From Verrucomicrobiota bacterium (GTDB lineage Bacteria > Verrucomicrobiota > Verrucomicrobiia > Limisphaerales > UBA11320), in the NCBI GenBank assembly GCA_016199985.1, contig JACQFQ010000061.1, positions 93,008 through 157,007 of the forward strand: 64,000 nt of DNA. The letters are read 5' to 3'. Every line of letters begins with the position of its first letter. Position 1 is the first letter of the stretch. The notes beneath the pieces were generated by a model. It made no database searches, was not told the DNA's origin, and saw nothing but the letters and a program-made list of their open reading frames with translations. The translations under genes were made by a program, and so were the position numbers. Below, piece after piece: positions 52,630 to 64,000 of the stretch.

Positions 52630-55600
52630 TCACAGATTCGCGACGACTCTCACGAAGAGGAATCCCTGGGGGTCCGCGGCGTTTGGCTTGAGGCGGATCA
52701 CCACCTGGGTCGACGCGTCCGATTGCGGCGTTTCCTGCGCGCTCTCGAGCCGCGCGCCCACCGGCTCCCATCGCGCGAGATCGAACGATATCTCCACCTG
52801 ATAGTTCACCTCGGGCGCCGCCGTTCGCCTCCGATAGCTGAAGACGAACGCGCCGTTGACGTCCACCCCGAGCGATTGAACCGGCCCACGATCCGGCCGC
52901 GTCGGGGAGAGCGCGAACACGTACTCTGCGATGTTGTTGATGCCGTCTCCGTCGGGATCGGCTGTCGGCTGGAGCAGATCGGCCGCGGCCCCCGCAGGGA
53001 AGGCCATGGCGGCCCAGGCTTGATAGCCGGCGATCGGGGGCGCGTTGGGCCCGCCGAGCGTTGGTCCTTGGAGCCACGCGAGCGGACCGGTCGTGTCGGG
53101 CCAGCGTCCGATCACCACGCCGGGCGAGATCGGACCGTAGTCGAATCCATCCACGCGTCGCAGAAGGGCTCCGGTCGCGTCCGCCGACACCAGGAAAACC
53201 TGCTCGCCGGCGCTCGAGAAGGCGAAGGGGACCAGGCTTGCGGGGTTTCCGAGCTTGTTGAAATCCGATTCGCGCAACACGAGGCGCGCGTTCGGCGCGA
53301 GTTGAACGCCCAGGGGAAAGCGGTACTTGCGATAGTTGTCAGCGGAGTCCGTGACGAACCAGCCGCTGAGGTCGATGGCGCTTGAAGCGACGTTGATCAG
53401 TTCGATGGCGTCCGTGGCCGGCGCGATGGAGGCCGCGACGAGCTCATTGATAAGGATCCGACGATCGGTTCCGATCCCGGTGTAGCCCGGCGTTCCATGG
53501 AACTCGCAGCTTGCCCGCCAATGCGCGGGATCCGACAACCACGCCGACCTTCCTGCGGATGTCGGAGGAGCGGACGCCGCGTCGATGAGCTCCAAGCTCG
53601 CGCCCTGTCCATTCGCCAGCGCGGGCCAGGCTCCAGCGACGCCGTACAGACAGGAGAATAGGGGCGCTCCCAGCGCGTCGAGGACCGTGACGATCTCTCC
53701 TTCGTTCGCGAGCGAACCGGTCCAGGGCCCTGTCGCCCGAAGCCCATTGACGTGGTAGGGGGAGCTGTTGCTCAGGTAACGCGCGTCGAAGAGCGCGCGG
53801 TCCTTGGCGACCACGATTCGCTGCTGCGAGGACAACAGCGTCGGACGCGGGAACCGGAACGCCACGGCCTGCGTGATCACCACGTCGGACAAATCGATCG
53901 TGCCGCCCGAGGTGTTCAGAAACTCGAGGAACTCGGTTCCGGATCCGTCCATCGGGTTGTAGTGGATCTCCGAGAGAAGCAGGTTGGCCGCCGAGGCGCG
54001 CGGGACGCTGTCCGGCACGAGGAAGGCCTCGACCAACCCCGACCAGTCGGAGCCGGCGAAAGTGCGCGCCCGGATGAGGCTGGGTTGGTTGACGATGAAC
54101 TGCGCGTCCACAGGCTGCGAAATCGCGATCAGCTCAAACTTGAAGCTCATGTCCGGGCTGGTCGGCGCGCGCTGATGGATCTCAACAGCGAGGAGATTGT
54201 TGGCGGCCTGAAGCGGGACGCTTGAGGGGGGCAGGGTGAGCTCGAGGTAGGTGGATTCGTCGGCGCCCGAGACATCGAGCACCGCTCGTGTCACCGAGGT
54301 CACGATCCCGGTGGGCATGTTGCTGCGCCAGACCTCGGCGCCGTTGAGGTAGACCACCGCGCCGTCGTCCCGGACAAGCCGGAATCGGATCGCGGAGTAT
54401 TTCGCGATCGCGGGCGCGTCGAAGGTTTTTCGAAAGTAGGTGGTGATGTTGCGCTGGATGCCCGCCAGCGCGGGATCGGTGTCCACAAAGCCGGCCACCG
54501 TGCTTTCGTCCCCGTCGCCGTAGCCGATTTCAGCGGCGCCGGACTTCCATGCGGAGTCGTCGAAGCCCTGCGTCTTCCACGCGGCGGCCGGTTCGACACC
54601 GTTGTCGAGGAAGCGCCAAACCGCGTTCGACTGGATCAGCTTGCTCTGCAGGAGCGCCGAGTTGAGCCGCCGGGCCGCCGGATTGATCTTGCCTCCGGGG
54701 AGACGCGGATCCGATCCGTCGGTCGTGAAGTAGACCGCGCCCACCTCGGTGGCGAACAACAGAGGATATCCCAGCGGCACGACGCCGTTGAGCCGGCTCA
54801 GGACCGGCGGGTCGGCGGGCCACCATCCGGCGCGCCTCTTGAACTGACCGATGAGGGCCGCGGTGCGTTGGGGAAAGTAGGTTTCGCGAAGATACTTCCA
54901 CTCGTTCGCCCATTCCTGGTCGCGATCCCAGGGCAGCGCGCTGACGCTGCTGCTCGGCTGCCAGCGCGCGGTCTCCGCGATGATGGCGTTGGTGAGTTCG
55001 TTCATCCGCGCCTCATACAGCGCGCCGGCGCGCGCCGGCGTCAGCATGCCGTCGTTGTAGCAGTGCCGATAGGCCCGATCCCGGAACAAGGACCTGAAGT
55101 CCGGATGAACCATGAGCGCGCTAAAGATCCCGTCGGGGACGTCCTGATCCGTGCAGTCCGCCACGATGTCCTGGAGAGTGATGTCGGAGTCCTGCTCGAA
55201 GAATTTCCATCCGCCCTGGTTGGTCGTTCGCGGCCCCGCGGAGGACCAGTTGTGCTGGCCGGACCAATCCCAGTCGTTCCCCGCGTAGAAGCTCAGCAGC
55301 ATGTAATCGCAAAGATTGGTGAGGTCGATCCACTGTTGCGCGTTGGTGAAGTTGTTGAGGCTGGCCTTCAAGGGGGTCCACGCGTCCCGCCATGTGCCTT
55401 GGTCCCCATGGTCGCTGCCGCTGACCGCCGCCGCGGTGAAATGGAAGTCCACGGAATTGCCCTGATAGTACGAGGCCATGTAGTCGTCGTCGGCGTGCTC
55501 GTGGATGTGGTAGATCCCGTGATACTCGCCGTTCAGGAAGAGGTGCACCTGGCGTCCATGCTTTCCCGGCTGGCCCATGAGCAATTGCATTTCATCAATC

Positions 55601-58173
55601 CAGGGGTTTCGCGTGAGCTGCGCGTCGCCGCTTCGGTTCACGGGCGGATCCCCATAGGGCGTCGGCGGGTTTTCCGCGGTGCCCAGCCAGTAGAACGTGT
55701 CGTGCGAATGGCTGCGCAATCGGATCGATTTGAACGAGGTCGCGGCGTTGTCCGGGACCATCGAGCCGCGCGCGAACAAGGGATACTGGAGTCTCGAATG
55801 CCCGAAGTCCGAGCTGAAGTGAGCGGCCATGCTCAGCTTCGGCGACCCGAGGCTGGTGGTGCCCGTGGCGGTGATGCCGCAATCGATTTGAAAACCCTCT
55901 TCCTTGCCCTGGGGATCGAAGAGCTCAATGGACGCAGGATGCTCGGCGACCTCCAGGTTTTGCGGCAAGACCACGGACACAGCCGGCAGCGCGAGCAGCG
56001 CGTCGTCCATCAACGGTCCGTACACGGGGTGCTTTGTGATCGTGGTGGTGAGAACACTCTGGCTCACCACGCCGTCCACCGCGGGAGAAGTGTCCCCGTT
56101 GATGAACAGATAGGTCTGCGTCTGGATCGGGGCGTAAGCGGCGCGGGCGCTTTGGGCGAAGGCCCGGATGATTCGCGTGCCGCGAGTGCCCCCGCTGGTG
56201 TTCGGCTTGATGGGGATGGGGTTCGTGTAGGTCGTGCCATGCGTCGCGGTCGGGACCGAGCCGTCGGCGGTGTAGCGGATGATCGAATCGGGGATCGTCG
56301 AGGTCAGTGTCAGAAGGAAGGACTTCGTGAAAAACCCATGGGGCGCGCTGAACGTCACTTCATTCGCGCCCACTTCCGTGGTGGGTCCGTTGGTCTTCCC
56401 CGGAGTCGGCGCTGGAATGAAGCCCGGCTTGCCGTCAGGCCCGATGCCGAACGCCACGCCGGGGAAGAATTCCGACGCGCGAAGCTCGCCCAGGATCTGC
56501 GACCCGTCGGGCGCCACAAGCTCAACACGGCTGCCGCCCGAGCTGAGCGCAAAGTTCGCATGGAGCAGCGTCGTCGCAGGCGGACCGAGCCCGCGCCCGT
56601 CGGCGAGGATGACCACAAACCCGTTCGGCGGGACGAGGGTCGACGGAATCTTCCATCGGGTGCGGTCGCTGTGCTGGTCCGTCAAGTAGTAACCGCCCAG
56701 ATCCACCCATTGCGGTCGCTCATTGTAGAGCTCGATCCAGTCCTGCGGCGCGGAGTTTTCGTCGGGGACTCCGCCGATCCCGGTGGCGACCATCTCGTTG
56801 ACGCGGACTTGTGGCTCCTCGATGGGGAGGGCGATGACGCCCGAGGCGGTCAACCCCGCGAGGTCCCGCGCCTGCAACCGAAAGCTCGCCGACGTCGCGC
56901 CCAGCGGCAGCGGCTTGGACAGCCGGAGCTCCGTTCCCTTGATCTCAACCAGCCCGTTGCCGTCGTCGCCCAACCCCGCCACGAGGCTGAACACAACGCG
57001 GTCGAAGGCGTCCGGATCCGCCGCGCTCAGGTTGCCGAGCAACGCGCCGGGTTGGGCGCGCGCGCTCAGCGACGAGGCGTCCAGGAGGATGGCGGTGGGC
57101 GGATGAGGCGCCGCCACGGCGAGGGTGAATGATTTCTCGAGGAGACGCGCCGGTTCCTTGGTGTCCGTGGCGCGAACGCGCACGGAGAATGTCGCGCCCG
57201 GGGCCTGACCGGAGAAATCGAAGGGGCTTGGCAGGATGTCGCCGTTCAGGAGCGTGAACTTCGCGTTGTCCGTGTCGCCGGCTCCCGGGACGAACGTCAG
57301 CGCATGCGTCGCGCCGCTCTTGCGGTCGATCACGTCGAGGTGACCGATGGGGGCGGACTGATTGGGGAAAAACTGGTTGTTGCGGAGCGCGATGTCATCG
57401 GGGGCGGGCGTCTTGGCGATGTGCTCGAGCGTGAGCGCTTGCCAGATGGGGTTGCGATCCCCGCCTTCGTTCGCGCCGAAAAGATCGCCCATCTCGACCA
57501 CGAAGCGGTTCGTCGTCGAGACGAACTGGTAGGTGTAGAGCGTCGCCCGGTTAACGGAGTAGGACTGTCCCGGCGAGGCCCCGAGCGAGGTGATCTCATC
57601 CACCGCCTGCAGCCCTCCCAGCCGGATGTCCCATCTGCGGTTCTCGGGGTTGTTTCCGGAGATCAGGATCTGCAGCTTGTACTCCTCGCCGTTGGTGACG
57701 GTCAGGCTCGCGCGCAGCCTTTCTCCCCCGGCGGAGTTGGCCCAACGGATGTCGAAGAGAATCTCCTCCAGCTGATTGGCGTCCGCGCTCGATCCGAACT
57801 CCGGCTTGGCCTGCCAGGCTTGCACCACCTGCGGGCCGGTCAGCACGGCGCCCTTGATGGTTTGCGTGTCCGGGAGAAACTTGACGCCATGCACCGTGCG
57901 GACGGGATCGTCCGGGCTGAAGTTGATGGCATAGGTGAATTCGCCATCCAGATCCAAGTCCTGGGGCCCCGCAATCTGCTGGATGGCGCCGAGCAGGACG
58001 ACCGTGTTGCCGAAGAGACGGGGCGGGGACACGAAAACAAAGCCGAGAACCAACATCACCCAGGGAAGAATGAGAAACGCGAAGGAGCGCGCCTTGCGTC
58101 CGTGGAACGACAGGGGGTTGAACATCACAGTAATCGGACCCTTAAACCGTTCATCGAGCAAGTCTTTTGTCAT
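52630..58173 (-). CDS. giant secreted protein: lamin-tail (LTD) domains, CotH-like kinase domain, chitobiase-like C-terminal modules
   Basis: VRVNEMVATGIGGVPDENSAPQDWIELYNERPQWVDLGGYYLTDQHSDRTRWKIP (LTD); VHLFLNGEYHGIYHIHEHADDDYMASYYQG (CotH); LLLSEIHYNPMDGSGTEFLEFLNTSGGTIDLSDVVIT (second LTD); ILINELVAASIAPATDAIELINVASSAIDLSGWFVTD (third LTD). Start at 58173 (MTKDLL) or 58125 (MFNPLS). Confidence 0.85.
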   Translation of the reverse strand: MTKDLLDERFKGPITVMFNPLSFHGRKARSFAFLILPWVMLVLGFVFVSPPRLFGNTVVLLGAIQQIAGPQDLDLDGEFTYAINFSPDDPVRTVHGVKFLPDTQTIKGAVLTGPQVVQAWQAKPEFGSSADANQLEEILFDIRWANSAGGERLRASLTVTNGEEYKLQILISGNNPENRRWDIRLGGLQAVDEITSLGASPGQSYSVNRATLYTYQFVSTTNRFVVEMGDLFGANEGGDRNPIWQALTLEHIAKTPAPDDIALRNNQFFPNQSAPIGHLDVIDRKSGATHALTFVPGAGDTDNAKFTLLNGDILPSPFDFSGQAPGATFSVRVRATDTKEPARLLEKSFTLAVAAPHPPTAILLDASSLSARAQPGALLGNLSAADPDAFDRVVFSLVAGLGDDGNGLVEIKGTELRLSKPLPLGATSASFRLQARDLAGLTASGVIALPIEEPQVRVNEMVATGIGGVPDENSAPQDWIELYNERPQWVDLGGYYLTDQHSDRTRWKIPSTLVPPNGFVVILADGRGLGPPATTLLHANFALSSGGSRVELVAPDGSQILGELRASEFFPGVAFGIGPDGKPGFIPAPTPGKTNGPTTEVGANEVTFSAPHGFFTKSFLLTLTSTIPDSIIRYTADGSVPTATHGTTYTNPIPIKPNTSGGTRGTRIIRAFAQSARAAYAPIQTQTYLFINGDTSPAVDGVVSQSVLTTTITKHPVYGPLMDDALLALPAVSVVLPQNLEVAEHPASIELFDPQGKEEGFQIDCGITATGTTSLGSPKLSMAAHFSSDFGHSRLQYPLFARGSMVPDNAATSFKSIRLRSHSHDTFYWLGTAENPPTPYGDPPVNRSGDAQLTRNPWIDEMQLLMGQPGKHGRQVHLFLNGEYHGIYHIHEHADDDYMASYYQGNSVDFHFTAAAVSGSDHGDQGTWRDAWTPLKASLNNFTNAQQWIDLTNLCDYMLLSFYAGNDWDWSGQHNWSSAGPRTTNQGGWKFFEQDSDITLQDIVADCTDQDVPDGIFSALMVHPDFRSLFRDRAYRHCYNDGMLTPARAGALYEARMNELTNAIIAETARWQPSSSVSALPWDRDQEWANEWKYLRETYFPQRTAALIGQFKRRAGWWPADPPVLSRLNGVVPLGYPLLFATEVGAVYFTTDGSDPRLPGGKINPAARRLNSALLQSKLIQSNAVWRFLDNGVEPAAAWKTQGFDDSAWKSGAAEIGYGDGDESTVAGFVDTDPALAGIQRNITTYFRKTFDAPAIAKYSAIRFRLVRDDGAVVYLNGAEVWRSNMPTGIVTSVTRAVLDVSGADESTYLELTLPPSSVPLQAANNLLAVEIHQRAPTSPDMSFKFELIAISQPVDAQFIVNQPSLIRARTFAGSDWSGLVEAFLVPDSVPRASAANLLLSEIHYNPMDGSGTEFLEFLNTSGGTIDLSDVVITQAVAFRFPRPTLLSSQQRIVVAKDRALFDARYLSNSSPYHVNGLRATGPWTGSLANEGEIVTVLDALGAPLFSCLYGVAGAWPALANGQGASLELIDAASAPPTSAGRSAWLSDPAHWRASCEFHGTPGYTGIGTDRRILINELVAASIAPATDAIELINVASSAIDLSGWFVTDSADNYRKYRFPLGVQLAPNARLVLRESDFNKLGNPASLVPFAFSSAGEQVFLVSADATGALLRRVDGFDYGPISPGVVIGRWPDTTGPLAWLQGPTLGGPNAPPIAGYQAWAAMAFPAGAAADLLQPTADPDGDGINNIAEYVFALSPTRPDRGPVQSLGVDVNGAFVFSYRRRTAAPEVNYQVEISFDLARWEPVGARLESAQETPQSDASTQVVIRLKPNAADPQGFLFVRVVANL

Positions 58174-58327
58174 GCAAAGCGTCCGGGATCCATGGTGGAT
58201 CGCGCCGCCCATAGAGTGTTTCGGCAGAACTTGGCGGGGCTGAGGGCGGCAGAGCGGCGACCTAATCCATTGTTGAGGCCGTTCGCGTTCATGTCTGTCG
58301 ATCCACAATGCGCAGAAGAGGAGACGC

Positions 58328-59770
58328 TCACGGGGAGGCGCCATGGAGCTGACGGACATGTTCGGGGAAGGGGCAGTCGTTGCAGAGGGCATCGGAGTGC
58401 TCGCAGAAGTCGCTGACGATTTGCAGCAGGCCTTGTTGCGCCGCCGCGGTCTTGAGCAGGCTGCGGGAGGCTTCGCCCTGCAGGAGTCGATGGCGCGCGA
58501 GGCGCAGCACGGCGTTGTCCTGCGCTGCGGGCCACTCGAAGTAGCGCGATTCGACCGTGTCGGCGACCGCGCGGTCCCCGCCTTCAATCGCGCGCATCCA
58601 CAACCAGGGCAGGATCGCGTTCATCGCCACATCCGTCAGGCGCGCGCGGCCCAGCAGCGCGCGATCCTCCTCGGCCGGCGACGAGCGCAGCGTCCAATGC
58701 CGGCGCCAAAAGGGATCCGCATGATCGCAGAGCCGCTCGCGCAACGATGCGATCCATTCCCTCCGGCCCGGGTGTGATTCTCGCGACCATTGCTCGAGCC
58801 CTTCGGCCCATCGGGGATTCATCAACCAATGCGCCGCGAGCGCGAGCCGGCGTTGGGGGTGATTCGCGGGACGAATGTGGTGCAGCTGCCAGGCGGAGCG
58901 CGGCAAGGGTTGGGCGCGCGCAAACGTCGAGTCCCGTCGCCACCACGTCGAGTAGCGTTCCCAGAGGTCGAGCGCCGCCTCGCCGCCGCGGGGCGGATGC
59001 TCGGGGAGCAGGTTCGCCATGCCCAGGAGGCGCGCCTGCGTCCGCTCCACGGAATCAAGGCCTTTTCCCAGATGGGCGGCTTGCTCGCCGATCCACTGCA
59101 TGGGCCAGGCGTTCTGCTTGTATCCCAGGGCGCGGAAGGCGAAGGCCCACAGCGCGCCGATCCATCCCTGCCATCGCGCGGCGCGCAGGAGCCGCTGTCC
59201 GCGCGCCTCGAGTCGCACGCGCGCCGCGTCCCGGATCAGGGCGGCTTGCGCGGCGTCGGGGAGGGATTGCAGGGGCATGCGGCATTGGCCGGATGTCGGC
59301 GGAGACCAGGGATTCCACGAAGGACTTCCATGCCAGCGGAACAGCTCGGCGATGGGGGCGTCGAGATGGTCCGCAAGAACGAGCGTGGGAAGCTCGGGGG
59401 CCGACTCCGCCGCCCACACGACATGAAGGATCACACGGCTGTAGCGGGGATTGTCCCGATGCCGATGCGCGCGCCATCCGCTGGAGCGAAGATCAATCTC
59501 GACGTCTCCTCGCGCCGCTGAATCGCCCTGCCGTCGGATGAGGGCGTCCTGGAAATCAGGGCCCGCCTCGCGGTTCCAAAACCCCGGATGCAGGATCTCC
59601 AGCGCTCGTCCGTCGGTGGTCGCCAATGGACTTTTTCGAAGCCGCTGATGCGCCCAGGCGGCCTGCAATAGTCGTTCAGGCGGTGTTTCGCCCTCGGCTT
59701 CGCGAAGGAAGGCGGAGTCGAATGCCCGGGCCCGAAGCTCGGAATAGAGTGAAGGAACCTCCCAGCTCAC
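58328..59770 (-). CDS. DUF2851 family protein
   Basis: PPERLLQAAWAHQRLRKSPLATTDGRALEILHPGFWNREAGPDFQDALIRRQGDSAARGDVEIDLRSSGWRAHRHRDNPRYSRVILHVVWAAE. Probable GTG start at 59770; the ORF-track extension overlaps glpD. Confidence 0.8.
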   Translation of the reverse strand: MSWEVPSLYSELRARAFDSAFLREAEGETPPERLLQAAWAHQRLRKSPLATTDGRALEILHPGFWNREAGPDFQDALIRRQGDSAARGDVEIDLRSSGWRAHRHRDNPRYSRVILHVVWAAESAPELPTLVLADHLDAPIAELFRWHGSPSWNPWSPPTSGQCRMPLQSLPDAAQAALIRDAARVRLEARGQRLLRAARWQGWIGALWAFAFRALGYKQNAWPMQWIGEQAAHLGKGLDSVERTQARLLGMANLLPEHPPRGGEAALDLWERYSTWWRRDSTFARAQPLPRSAWQLHHIRPANHPQRRLALAAHWLMNPRWAEGLEQWSRESHPGRREWIASLRERLCDHADPFWRRHWTLRSSPAEEDRALLGRARLTDVAMNAILPWLWMRAIEGGDRAVADTVESRYFEWPAAQDNAVLRLARHRLLQGEASRSLLKTAAAQQGLLQIVSDFCEHSDALCNDCPFPEHVRQLHGASP

Positions 59771-59805
59771 AACGGAGATGGGTATAGAAAGCTCTTCGCG
59801 AGGAG

Positions 59806-61319
59806 TCAAGGATCCGCAGGGACCAGTTGGTAATTCTTTGCGATCTGGGCAAAGCGCCGGCATTGGTCCTCCGACCAGGAGAGCGGGCGTCCGAGCGCCT
59901 CCGCAAGCAGGCTCGCGACCCTCGGCGCGACCTCGAGCGCGGCGGCGACATCCATGAAAAGGCATCGTGTGCGACGCGCTAACACGTCCTCGACGGTGCG
60001 GGCCATGTCCTCGTCGGCGGCCGCGCGAACCTGTCGGGCCGTGACGGGAAGCCTCGGATGCAACGGCTCATCGTCGGGCGAACCAGTCCCGGCGCGTTCG
60101 CCCGCTCCCACATCGATCGCGAGGCCAGCGGTCCCGCAGGCGCGCGGCGGCCATCCGCCGATCCGGAGCGCCGTGTCCACGATCTCCTCGGCCATCGCGC
60201 GATAGGTGGTCCATTTGCCGCCTGTCACTGAAATCAATCCCGTGGGCGAGACGCCGATGTGGTGTTCCCGCGAAACGCCAGCGGTTCGGCGCGCGCGGTC
60301 GGACGAGGGGAGCGGACGCAGTCCCGCGAAGACGCTCAATATGTTTTCCGGACCGATCGGTTGATCGAGATAGCGTCCCGCCTCGCGTCTCAGAAACGCG
60401 ACCTCCGCGGGCAAAGGCATCGGGTGGGAGCGGGCTTGGTCGACGGGGGTGTCCGTGGTGCCGATGAGGCAGCGGTCCATCCAGGGGATGGCAAAGAGCA
60501 CGCGTCCGTCCTCGGTTTGGGGAACCATGAGCGCGCCGGGTCCGGGGAGGAACTCGCGTCCGACAACGAGGTGCGCTCCCTGGCTGATGCGAACGCTCGG
60601 CGCGGCGTTGGGCTCCGCCTGTCGACGGAGGTCGTCGGTCCACGCTCCGGCGGCGTTGACGATGACGCGCGCTTGAATCTCGAACGCGTCGCCGCTTTCC
60701 GAGTCGCGCGCCCGCGCGCCGAAGACCCTCCCTTCGCGAACGAGGAGCGCCGTCGCCTCGCAGTAGTTGAGCGGCAGGCCGCCCTGAGCCGCGAGGGTCC
60801 GGGCGAGCGAGACGGCGAGCAGCGCGTCGTTGAACTGCGCGTCCCAGTATTTCACTCCGCCGCGCAGACCTTGTTTGCGGAGGGTGGGGAGTTCGCGGGA
60901 CGCGGCCTCCGCCGACAGGACCTCGGTGTCGCCGAGTCCCAGCGATCCCGCCAGGCCCTCATACAGCTTGAGTCCCGCGCCGTAGAACGCCTTTTGCCAG
61001 GCGGAATGGACGGGGATGATGAAGGGCAGGGGCCTGACGAGGCCCGGCGCGTTTTGCCGCAGGATCCCCCGCTCGCGGAGCGACGCGCGCACGAGCCCGA
61101 GGCGGCCCTGCTTGAGGTAGCGAACGCCGCCATGAACGAGCTTGGTGCTGCGGCTGGAGGTTTCGGACGCGAAATCGAATCGTTCGAGAAGCACGACGCT
61201 CAGGCCCCTGGAGGCCGCGTCGAGAGCGGTTCCCAATCCGGTCGCGCCGCCGCCGATGACGAGGACGTCCCAGATTCTCGACGCTCCCGCCGCCTCCGCG
61301 AGGAGTCGTTCGCGTCGCA

Positions 61320-61320
<1 letters not shown>
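59806..61320 (-). CDS. glpD: glycerol-3-phosphate dehydrogenase (FAD-dependent)
   Basis: WDVLVIGGGATGLGTALDAASRGLSVVLLERFDFASETSSRSTKLVHGGVRYLKQGRLGLV; TGGKWTTYRAMAEEIVDTAL. Start ATG at 61320, overlapping the glpK stop. Confidence 0.94.
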
Positions 61321-62801
<1,481 letters not shown>

Positions 62802-62836
62802 ATCTGGAGAGCGGGTGGGAAATGGGGGGAGATGCC

Positions 62837-63571
62837 TCAGGCGGGTTGCCACGCCCATTGATAGAACAGCGCGCCGACGACTCCGCCGACGATGGGTCCG
62901 AGCACCGGAACCCAGGAGTAGGCCCAATCGGATCCGCCTTTGCCCGGAATGGGCAGCAGCGCGTGCAGGAGTCGCGGGGCGAGGTCGCGCGCGGGGTTGA
63001 TGGCGTATCCGGTGGGTCCGCCCAACGAAACGCCGATCGACCACACCAGCACGCCCACGAGGCAGGGGCCGAACCCTGTCGCGAAGCCCGAGGCCGGGAG
63101 GAGATTCTTCGGGGATTGGATCGCGAGGACACCGCAGACCAGCACAAAGGAGCCAATCGCCTCGGTGAGGAAGTTGGAGGGCAGGTGGCGCAGCGCCGGT
63201 CCTGTGCAAAACACGGCGAGCTTGTCCGCGGGGTCGGGTGTTTCCTTCCAGTGAGGCAGATAGGCCAGCCAAACGAGCGCGGCGCCGATGCCCCCGCCGA
63301 GCATCTGCGCGGCGAGGTAGGTCGGGACGTCCGCCCAGGCGAATTTGCCGATGGCAGCGAGACCGAGCGTGACAGCGGGGTTCAAATGAGCGCCGCTGAC
63401 GGCGTTCGAAGCGTAAACGCCGACCGTCACGGCGAACGCCCAACCGGCGGTGATGACGATCCATCCGCCCTGATGGCCCTTGGTTTTCTTGAGAACAACG
63501 TTCGCGACCACTCCGTCGCCCAGCAGGACGAGCAGGAGGGTTCCGATGAGTTCAGCGGAGAACGGGGACAT
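62837..63571 (-). CDS. glpF: MIP family glycerol uptake facilitator
   Basis: [19 protein letters not shown] and [14 protein letters not shown] (two NPA motifs), six hydrophobic segments; first gene of glpF-glpK-glpD. Confidence 0.92.
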   Translation of the reverse strand: MSPFSAELIGTLLLVLLGDGVVANVVLKKTKGHQGGWIVITAGWAFAVTVGVYASNAVSGAHLNPAVTLGLAAIGKFAWADVPTYLAAQMLGGGIGAALVWLAYLPHWKETPDPADKLAVFCTGPALRHLPSNFLTEAIGSFVLVCGVLAIQSPKNLLPASGFATGFGPCLVGVLVWSIGVSLGGPTGYAINPARDLAPRLLHALLPIPGKGGSDWAYSWVPVLGPIVGGVVGALFYQWAWQPA

Positions 63572-63922
63572 GGGTTTTGGATGACATTATTGGATATGAT
63601 GTTGGAGCGACGCGGGAAGTTAGGCGAAAACCCCGGGCGTTGTCTACCCCGGGGCCTTATTGGCCGTCACGAGGCCACGTGGAACGCGGGCTGAAGTTTG
63701 GCAATTACCCTCCCTCGCTCCCTCAGTCCTTTGTTGGAATCGGTCTGAATCTTCGTCGAGCACGCGCCGTTTTCGTGGATCCGTTCCATGAAAATGGATT
63801 TAAGCAGGGACGCGGAGTCGCGGGGACGCAGTAGGGACAAGGAATGAAACCGCGGATGGCAGGTATGTGGTTAGTCAAGGGGAGACTGCACTTTCGATAG
63901 GTTTTGTGGGGGTTTCGAGAAA

Positions 63923-63953
63923 GAGAAAGACCGCTTCGTGAGCGAGTCTCTCT
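63923..63953. terminator. candidate hairpin/terminator near the right edge
   Basis: GAGAAAGACCGCT-TCGTG-AGCGAGTCTCTCTC imperfect stem, with pyrimidine/T-rich flanks on both strands. Confidence 0.3.
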
Positions 63954-64000
63954 CCTCCCCGTTTTCTTAGGCAGTCGTTGTATACCGCCGCAGGCGGCTA

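Noticed and set aside
54868-57132. 754-aa + ORF inside the CotH/LTD giant gene
   Set aside because: Translation is an Arg/Val/Gly-rich antisense shadow; the minus frame has clear LTD and CotH motifs.
62802-63464. 221-codon N-terminal extension of glpK
   Set aside because: Antisense-like low-complexity sequence overlapping glpF; the canonical glycerol kinase start [16 protein letters not shown] is at 62801.

Overview
This is a GC-rich, gene-dense bacterial window. I infer a verrucomicrobial (PVC-type) origin from gene content: dapL, CotH and lamin-tail proteins, and a tandem UvrA pair. I have not tested that placement. Supported content from left to right: lpxI, xseB-dxs, and a five-gene sugar/glycolipid-modification operon chained mostly by ATGA overlaps; a PadR regulator with its partner membrane protein; a 'gene graveyard' (about 9.8-11.2 kb) holding remnants of a beta-helix-like protein, a RhuM gene, a type III restriction Res subunit and a glycosyltransferase; a REC-PAS-PAS-HK-REC hybrid kinase; an imperfect inverted-repeat element; dapL; a MacA/MacB-like exporter whose MacA carries an EF-hand insert; a TauE-like gene and guaA; a DUF819/BioF-like/serine hydrolase operon; secreted orphans and an HtrA-like protease; a three-gene signalling operon (LamG-HEAT-TM-histidine kinase, lone receiver, tandem-DHp-REC-PP2C phosphatase); two translationally coupled UvrA-like genes; an ankyrin protein with a two-component system; two CotH-type proteins flanking a ribulokinase; DUF2851; and glpF-glpK-glpD. 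The best candidate for something poorly described is the 32.5-37.6 kb signalling module. Its phosphatase carries two histidine phosphoacceptor-like domains and no kinase ATPase domain. I saw no rRNA, tRNA or CRISPR array by eye, but could not run covariance models.
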